Positions 6,777 through 11,093 of a stretch of DNA of 11,093 bases are shown here, in pieces. The notes below the pieces were generated by a model. The model was not told the origin of the DNA, did not search any database, and was given only the letters and a program-made list of their open reading frames with translations. Position numbers and translations under genes: made by a program. Position 1 is the first letter of the stretch. Each line of letters starts with the position of its first letter. Source of the DNA: Marinosulfonomonas sp. (lineage in GTDB: Bacteria > Pseudomonadota > Alphaproteobacteria > Rhodobacterales > Rhodobacteraceae); NCBI GenBank assembly GCA_015494385.1, contig WGBJ01000274.1:1-11093 (forward strand), read 5' to 3'.

Positions 6777-6789
6777 ATAACGGAAAACC

Positions 6790-7485
6790 ATGTCAAACCC
6801 GCTGAAAATCGTCGCCGTCCCGATGCACCCCGAAGGGGTCAAATTTGTTGCCATCTTTGCCGCGATTTCGGTCGGCCTTGGCCTGTTGTGGGAACCGCTG
6901 TTCTGGGTCGGCATGGTGATGACCGTCTGGTGCTATTATTTCTTTCGCAACCCCGTGCGCTCGGTGCCGCAAAAAGAGGGGCTGATCCTGTCGCCTGCCG
7001 ACGGTGTGGTCAGCCTGATCACCACGGTTGTCCCGCCCGAGGATATGGGGCTGGGACCGGAGGAACGGGTGCGCGTTTCGGTGTTCATGAACGTCTTCAA
7101 CTGCCATGTGAACCGCGCGCCGATGGCTGGCGAATTCACCAATATCAACTACCACAAAGGCAAATTCGTCAATGCGTCGCTGGACAAAGCCAGCGAGCAC
7201 AACGAGCGCAATTCGCTGACCATCACCAATGACGACGGCATCTCTATCGGCGTGATCCAGATCGCCGGCCTTGTGGCGCGGCGCATCGTCTGTTTCGTCA
7301 AGGTCGGGGACAAGATCGAGGCGGGCCACCGTTTTGGCCTGATCCGTTTTGGCAGCCGTCTGGATGTGTTCCTGCCCGTTGGCGTACAGCCCAAAGTCGT
7401 GCTGGAACAAAATGCGGTGGCCGGTGAAACCGTGCTGGCCGACCTGGCGGATCCGACCCCGAACTACGAGGGCAAACGGATATGA
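6790..7485 (+). CDS. psd: phosphatidylserine decarboxylase proenzyme (short form)
   Basis: Decarboxylates phosphatidylserine to PE at the inner membrane, using a pyruvoyl group made by self-cleavage. The 231-residue protein belongs to the short Psd class found in alphaproteobacteria and archaea. The cleavage site is Gly188-Ser189 in IRFGSRLDV, so the small alpha chain would be the last 43 residues with Ser189 becoming pyruvoyl. SPADG (68-72, Asp71) and NCHVNRAP (His106) fit the residues needed for self-cleavage, though the histidine assignment is by motif position only. A hydrophobic segment at about 17-50 would anchor it to the membrane. GGA lies 6 nt before the ATG. It overlaps pssA by 4 nt (ATGA), which fits tight coupling with the enzyme that makes its substrate. 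Confidence 0.95.
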   Translation: MSNPLKIVAVPMHPEGVKFVAIFAAISVGLGLLWEPLFWVGMVMTVWCYYFFRNPVRSVPQKEGLILSPADGVVSLITTVVPPEDMGLGPEERVRVSVFMNVFNCHVNRAPMAGEFTNINYHKGKFVNASLDKASEHNERNSLTITNDDGISIGVIQIAGLVARRIVCFVKVGDKIEAGHRFGLIRFGSRLDVFLPVGVQPKVVLEQNAVAGETVLADLADPTPNYEGKRI

Positions 7486-8219
7486 ATGTCCCCGAGGCCA
7501 AAAAAGTCCCGTTCAGAAGGTTCATTCCGAACTTTGTGACGATCTTTGGCCTGATCGCCGGATTGACGGCGGTGCGCGCGGGGATTTCGGGACATTTCAC
7601 TTCGGCGCTGTATCTGCTGCTGCTGGCGATGTTGCTGGATGCAGTGGATGGCAAACTGGCGCGGATGCTGGAATCCACCAGCCAGTTTGGCGCTGAACTG
7701 GACACGCTGGCCGATTTCTTCAACTTCGGCGTGGCCCCCACCATCATCCTTTACGCGATGTTCTTTGCCGGCACGCCCTATGCCAATTTCGGCTGGCTGG
7801 CGCTGATCATCTATACCATCGCCTGCATGATGCGGCTGGCCCGTTTCAACGTCGCCCTGCTGGAAGATGACGATGAGCCGGTCGATCACCGTTTCTTTGT
7901 CGGCGTGCCCGCACCCGCGCTGGCCTGTCTGGGCTTTTTGCCCGCGTTCCTGCTGCTGATGGGCTGGGACGGGATCACCACCCACCCTATTATGGTCGCG
8001 CTTTATTTGATCTTTGCCGGCGGTCTGGCGGTCAGCCGGATCCCGACCTTTTCGGTAAAAAAGATGACCATCCCGCAGGAAAGACAGTTCATCCTGTTTG
8101 CCGGTGTGGTGCTGTTTCTGATCGTGCTGACGGTATTCCCGTGGCATGTGCTGGCGCTGGTCGATCTGGCCTACCTCGCGTCCCTGCCCCTGTCCTATCG
8201 GGCTGCAAAACGCGCGTAG
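7482..8219 (+). CDS. pssA: CDP-diacylglycerol--serine O-phosphatidyltransferase
   Basis: Makes phosphatidylserine from CDP-diacylglycerol and serine, the committed step to PE. The 245-residue integral membrane protein carries the complete CDP-alcohol phosphotransferase motif: Asp56-Gly57, Ala60-Arg61, Gly70, Asp74 and Asp78 in the DG-x2-AR-x8-G-x3-D-x3-D pattern. Several hydrophobic segments follow up to the C-terminus. Its length and place after psd fit the alphaproteobacterial and Bacillus-type PssA, not the soluble E. coli enzyme. The ATG overlaps the psd stop by 4 nt. A GC-rich hairpin follows the stop codon immediately, so it is probably the last gene of the operon. Confidence 0.94.
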   Translation: MNVPEAKKVPFRRFIPNFVTIFGLIAGLTAVRAGISGHFTSALYLLLLAMLLDAVDGKLARMLESTSQFGAELDTLADFFNFGVAPTIILYAMFFAGTPYANFGWLALIIYTIACMMRLARFNVALLEDDDEPVDHRFFVGVPAPALACLGFLPAFLLLMGWDGITTHPIMVALYLIFAGGLAVSRIPTFSVKKMTIPQERQFILFAGVVLFLIVLTVFPWHVLALVDLAYLASLPLSYRAAKRA

Positions 8220-8237
8220 GGCGGGGTTCACCCCGCC
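8220..8237 (+). terminator. GC-rich hairpin after pssA, probable operon terminator
   Basis: GGCGGGG (8220-8226) pairs perfectly with CCCCGCC (8231-8237) around a TTCA tetraloop, directly after the pssA stop codon. There is no T-run, so termination may be weak or Rho-assisted. Confidence 0.55.
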
Positions 8238-8252
8238 GCACACATTCCCCGT

Positions 8253-8281
8253 TTGACAAACACCCCTCTGTCGTGGTCGCG
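8253..8281 (+). promoter_or_regulatory. candidate promoter of the aminotransferase gene
   Basis: A consensus -35 box, TTGACA, is at 8253-8258, but the bases 17-18 nt further on (GTCGCG) are a poor -10 box. If it is active, transcription would begin near 8288. That would exclude the in-frame GTG at 8281 as a start and favour the ATG at 8311. Confidence 0.3.
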
Positions 8282-8310
8282 TGGCGCAAACGAACACAGG
8301 CCGAGTCACC

Positions 8311-9483
8311 ATGCAATTATCAAACCGCATCACCACCCTTCTGGACAACGGCCATGACGGCTGGGGCCTCTATCTGAAATCCCGCGAGATGATCGAGGCG
8401 GGCATCCCCGTCACCGAACTGACCATCGGTGAACATGATATCCGCACCCACCACGACATCCTGAACGCAATGCACAAATCGGCGCTGGGTGGTCACACCG
8501 GATATGCCGCCGTGCCGGGCACGGATGAATTGCGACAGGCCGTGGCCACCCGTGTGCAGGATCGCACCGGCGTGCCCACCACAATCGACAATGTGCTGAT
8601 CACGCCAGGCGGGCAATCGGCGCTGTTTTCCAGCCATCACGCGGTTTGCGACGAAGGCGACACCGCCCTGTTCATCGATCCCTACTACGCCACCTACCCC
8701 GCCACCCTGCGCGCGGTCGGCGCCATCGCCACCCCCGTTGCCGCCCATGCGCGGGACAATTTCGAGCCACAGGCCGAAGCGATAGCCAAACATGCCAAGG
8801 GGGCTAAATCCCTGCTGATCAACACCCCGAACAACCCCACCGGCGTGGTCTATTCCCGCACCACGCTTGAGGGCATTGCCGATGTCTGCCGTGAAAATGA
8901 CCTGTGGCTGATCTCGGACGAGGTGTATGATACGCAGATCTGGCAAGGCAAACACATCAGCCCCCGCGCCCTGCCCGATATGGCACAGCGCACGCTGGTG
9001 GTTGGCTCGATGTCCAAAAGTCACGCGATGACCGGCAGCCGGATCGGCTGGATCGTGGCACCCGAGGAGGCCATCGAACACCTGTGCAATCTGGCCACCC
9101 ACACCACTTATGGCGTGCCGGGCTATATTCAGGACGCCGCGCTGTTTGCCTTGGAACAGGGCACCCCGCTGGAAGCCGAAATCGCCGCCCCCTTTGCACG
9201 GCGGCGCGAAATCGCCATGCGGGTGCTGGATGGACAAAACGTGGTCAAACACCTGCCCGCGATGGGGGCGATGTATCTGATGCTGGACGTGCGCGCCACG
9301 GGAATGAGCGGCGAGGATTTCGCCCATGCCCTGCTGGATAGAGAACATATCGCGGTAATGCCGGGCAACAGTTTCGGCCAGTCGGCAGCGGGTCATATCC
9401 GCGTGGCGATGACGGTTGAGGACGCGGTGTTCGGGCAGGCGCTGGAACGGCTGGTCAGGTTTGCAAAAGGGCTGACGGGATAG
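8311..9483 (+). CDS. class I/II PLP-dependent aminotransferase, arginine:pyruvate transaminase (AruH)-like
   Basis: A fold-type I PLP aminotransferase of 390 residues. The PLP lysine is Lys236 in SMSKSHAMTGSRIGW; Asn175 in NTPNNPTG, Asp203 and Tyr206 in SDEVYD bind the cofactor; Arg364 in GHIRVAM binds the substrate carboxylate. From memory, stretches such as SKSHAMTG and GQSAAGHIR are close to Pseudomonas AruH, an arginine:pyruvate transaminase. The family is broad, so the amino donor is not settled, and I give no gene symbol. The frame opens at a GTG at 8281, but that has no ribosome binding site and would add ten poorly conserved-looking residues; ATG 8311, starting MQLSNRITTLL, is preferred. 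It lies 91 nt after pssA behind a hairpin, so it is probably separate from the phospholipid operon. It is convergent with pmtA. Confidence 0.85.
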   Translation: MQLSNRITTLLDNGHDGWGLYLKSREMIEAGIPVTELTIGEHDIRTHHDILNAMHKSALGGHTGYAAVPGTDELRQAVATRVQDRTGVPTTIDNVLITPGGQSALFSSHHAVCDEGDTALFIDPYYATYPATLRAVGAIATPVAAHARDNFEPQAEAIAKHAKGAKSLLINTPNNPTGVVYSRTTLEGIADVCRENDLWLISDEVYDTQIWQGKHISPRALPDMAQRTLVVGSMSKSHAMTGSRIGWIVAPEEAIEHLCNLATHTTYGVPGYIQDAALFALEQGTPLEAEIAAPFARRREIAMRVLDGQNVVKHLPAMGAMYLMLDVRATGMSGEDFAHALLDREHIAVMPGNSFGQSAAGHIRVAMTVEDAVFGQALERLVRFAKGLTG

Positions 9484-9537
9484 CCCTCACTTTTGCCCTT
9501 CTTCCCCCTTCGGTTTTGGAAGAATCCCAAGGATATG

Positions 9538-9562
9538 CTGCCCCGGATCATGTCCGGGGCAG
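9538..9562. terminator. palindromic hairpin between convergent genes, probable bidirectional terminator
   Basis: CTGCCCCGGA (9538-9547) and TCCGGGGCAG (9553-9562) form a perfect 10-bp stem with a TCATG loop. It lies in the 87-nt gap where the aminotransferase gene and pmtA converge, 9 nt from the pmtA stop. There is no T-run on either side. GCCCCGGATCA-type palindromes are, as I recall, widespread between genes in alphaproteobacteria, so it may also be a dispersed repeat copy. Confidence 0.6.
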
Positions 9563-9570
9563 AAGTGGAA

Positions 9571-10206
9571 TCAGTTAACCCGCGGCTCGTCGCCCTGCTT
9601 TTCCATCCGCAGGAATGTGAACATCCCCAGCGGCGGCAGCTTGCTTTGACTTTGCACCACCAACTCGTCCTCGCCCAGAATACGATGGATCGAGAAATCC
9701 GAGTGCCAGCCGATTTTATTGGCAAAGGGGGCCATCACTTTTTCCACTCGCGCCAGTGCCCCTTTTTCGCGGGCAAAGTGATTGACGATCAGCACCTGAC
9801 CGCCCGGTTTGCAGACCCGCGCCATTTCGGCGATCACCTGTTCGGGGTCGGGCACTACCGATACCAGATACATCGCCACAACCGTATCAAAATGATTGTC
9901 CGGCAGCTCCATCGCGCGGGCGTCCATCTCGTGAATACCTTCAACATGGGTCATGCTGCGTTTTTCAACTTTTTTACGCGCCTTGGCCAACATGTGGCTG
10001 GAAACATCAATGCCCGTGACTTGCAAATGCGGTTTGTAATGCTTTAGCGACAGGCCGGTGCCCACCCCCACTTCCAGCACTTTTCCTTGCCGGTTGTTAA
10101 TATACTGGATCGCCTTTTTACGTCCTACGGTTGTAATGGCGCCAAATGTTTTGTCATAAACCGGCGCCCATACTTTGTACGAACTTTTGACTGCATCAAT
10201 ATCCAA
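9571..10206 (-). CDS. pmtA: phosphatidylethanolamine N-methyltransferase (PmtA type), TTG start
   Basis: Methylates PE up to three times with SAM, giving phosphatidylcholine, at the cytoplasmic face of the inner membrane. With the chosen start it has 211 residues, close to the 203 or so of Rhodobacter-type PmtA. The SAM motif LEVGVGTGLSL (44-54) followed by GIDVS (65-69) is typical of PmtA, as is the N-terminal VKSSYKVWAPVYDKTFG (6-22). A late motif, VCKPGGQVLIVNHF, is normal for this methyltransferase class. No ATG is available. The frame is open from a TTG at 10245 without a ribosome binding site, whereas the TTG at 10206 has AAGGGTGGA just upstream at suitable spacing, so I take 10206. The gene uses the product of the psd-pssA operon nearby but stands alone. 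Other small-molecule methyltransferases share this fold; the motif and context make PmtA most likely. Confidence 0.8.
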   Translation of the reverse strand: MDIDAVKSSYKVWAPVYDKTFGAITTVGRKKAIQYINNRQGKVLEVGVGTGLSLKHYKPHLQVTGIDVSSHMLAKARKKVEKRSMTHVEGIHEMDARAMELPDNHFDTVVAMYLVSVVPDPEQVIAEMARVCKPGGQVLIVNHFAREKGALARVEKVMAPFANKIGWHSDFSIHRILGEDELVVQSQSKLPPLGMFTFLRMEKQGDEPRVN

Positions 10207-10347
10207 TTTTCCACCCTTCGCTGGTTTACCCGCCTTACTTTTCAAAGGGGGATAACGACGGTTTATGTTTTATTTACGACACATCTGCAAGGGAAAAACC
10301 GAGCAAAACCCGATGTCTTGTTTAAAGGCGGTAAAAGCGGCGCTCTA

Positions 10348-10375
10348 TTGCCAAATCCGGTAAGCGCAATAAAAA
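10348..10375 (+). promoter_or_regulatory. weak candidate promoter upstream of the TPM-domain gene
   Basis: TTGCCA (10348-10353) and TAAAAA (10370-10375) are separated by 16 nt, about 75 nt before the ATG at 10450. Both boxes are imperfect. The rest of the 243-nt gap between the divergent pmtA and TPM genes is AT-rich and shows no other structure I can support. Confidence 0.25.
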
Positions 10376-10449
10376 AACTACATGGTTTTTCTGCTAAATC
10401 TGCCAATCAGCGTAGAAAATTTCCGACAGCATTGCTATAGGCTTATGCA

Positions 10450-11093
10450 ATGAAACCGATAGTTCAAATATTCCTGCTCGCATTTTCAATCCTGTTCACA
10501 GGACTTCTGCTCGATTCCGGTAAATTACACGCAGATACCCCGTCTGCCACCGGCCTTGTGGTACAGGATAACGCAGGCGTGTTGCCACCGGATACGGCTC
10601 CGGCCTTGCGTGCACTTTTGTCAGAGCGCCCCACCCCGCCGATCTGGATTTCAACCGCAAATAAAACACAAATATCCACCAATCCGCGTGGATTTACCTT
10701 TTATGCACTGGATGTTTTCCGCAATCTCGGCCTGCCTGCAATCCCTGACAGTATCCTGCTGGTCTATGACGCTGATACCCCGCAGTTCAGGGTGGTTTTT
10801 GGCAATGCCTACACGCCGACACAGCAGCACAGGATCAGAAAGGCCATGAAATGGGCCGCCCTTCCATTGCTGCGCAAATACGACGCAAAGAACGCCCATA
10901 TCTTTGCCCTAAAGGCCCTGATGAACGAATTGCCGGAAACGTCGGAAAAGCAGGCGGATAAATCAAAAATAAATCCCCCTCCCGCAGACAGGCCAACGGA
11001 AACGCCCCCGCCGCCTTATTACACTTGGGATTACACTTGGGGGGCCGGAGCGTTGATTTTATTGGTCCTGGTTGGTGGTTTCATCTTCTGGAA
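10450..11093 (+). CDS. secreted, membrane-anchored TPM-domain protein, N-terminal part (runs off the window)
   Basis: The frame has no stop before the window ends, giving 214 residues. An N-terminal hydrophobic segment (about 4-21) ending near LHADT is a signal peptide, or less likely an anchor. Residues 36-160 look like a TPM domain (TLP18.3/Psb32/MOLO-1, formerly DUF477): it opens with VVQDNAGVLPPDTAPALRAL, has a central YALDVFRNLGLP and then SILLVYDADTPQFRVVFGNAYTP, matching the family's order of strands. A Pro-rich linker with two YTW units (172-197) follows, then a membrane segment from about 198. In many bacteria such proteins have periplasmic TPM domains tethered to the inner membrane and no settled function; some have phosphatase activity. 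The ATG at 10450 is preferred because the nearby ATG at 10445 hits a stop after two codons; an AGG lies 9 nt upstream. Assignment is by pattern, without a search. Confidence 0.65.
   Translation, partial: MKPIVQIFLLAFSILFTGLLLDSGKLHADTPSATGLVVQDNAGVLPPDTAPALRALLSERPTPPIWISTANKTQISTNPRGFTFYALDVFRNLGLPAIPDSILLVYDADTPQFRVVFGNAYTPTQQHRIRKAMKWAALPLLRKYDAKNAHIFALKALMNELPETSEKQADKSKINPPPADRPTETPPPPYYTWDYTWGAGALILLVLVGGFIFW
11019..11042 (+). repeat. 12-bp tandem duplication inside the TPM-domain gene
   Basis: TTACACTTGGGA and TTACACTTGGGG are adjacent and differ at one base. They encode the doubled YTW motif just before the membrane segment. Because the unit is 12 bp, copy changes keep the frame. Confidence 0.7.

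Noticed and set aside
10087..10440. 117-codon plus-strand frame over the pmtA start and the adjacent gap
   Set aside because: About half is antisense to the pmtA 5' end and the rest lies in the AT-rich spacer; no ribosome binding site or recognisable domain.

Overview
The window looks like chromosomal DNA of an alphaproteobacterium, most likely a member of the Rhodobacteraceae (Roseobacter group). The reasons are the moderately GC-rich codon use, the sequence character of CimA, PssA, Psd and PmtA, and a PmtA-type phosphatidylethanolamine methyltransferase. This placement rests on family recognition, not on a search.

Layout. The left third (1-3646) is read on the minus strand: cysS (cysteinyl-tRNA synthetase), then cimA (citramalate synthase), then the start of a SAM methyltransferase that overlaps the cimA stop and leaves the window. 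The 175-nt cysS-cimA gap holds a roughly 130-bp inverted-repeat element and a 16-bp perfect palindrome on the cysS stop codon. The 3' part of cysS is clearly poorer in GC than the rest of the gene. A gene-poor, AT-rich stretch of about 520 nt follows, with a dyad-symmetric site and hairpins. It leads into a plus-strand gene for a small secreted low-complexity protein (Thr-Gly repeats, then Asp/Ser/His, then Gly/Glu), closed by a strong terminator.

The centre (4755-8219) is a tight plus-strand operon: eptA (phosphoethanolamine transferase), dgkA (diacylglycerol kinase), psd (phosphatidylserine decarboxylase) and pssA (phosphatidylserine synthase). PssA and Psd make phosphatidylethanolamine (PE). 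EptA uses PE as donor and leaves diacylglycerol. DgkA converts that to phosphatidic acid, which can re-enter the pathway through CDP-diacylglycerol. The operon therefore carries supply, use and recycling of PE. An AruH-like PLP aminotransferase gene follows, convergent with pmtA on the minus strand; PmtA methylates PE to phosphatidylcholine, a second use of the same lipid. The right edge holds the start of a secreted, membrane-anchored TPM-domain protein, cut off by the window end.

I see no CRISPR array, transposase, tRNA or rRNA. Nothing here is clearly a new defence or mobile system. The points most worth a second look are the mosaic 3' end of cysS next to the inverted-repeat element, the low-complexity secreted protein with its structured AT-rich leader, and the PE-cycle operon.
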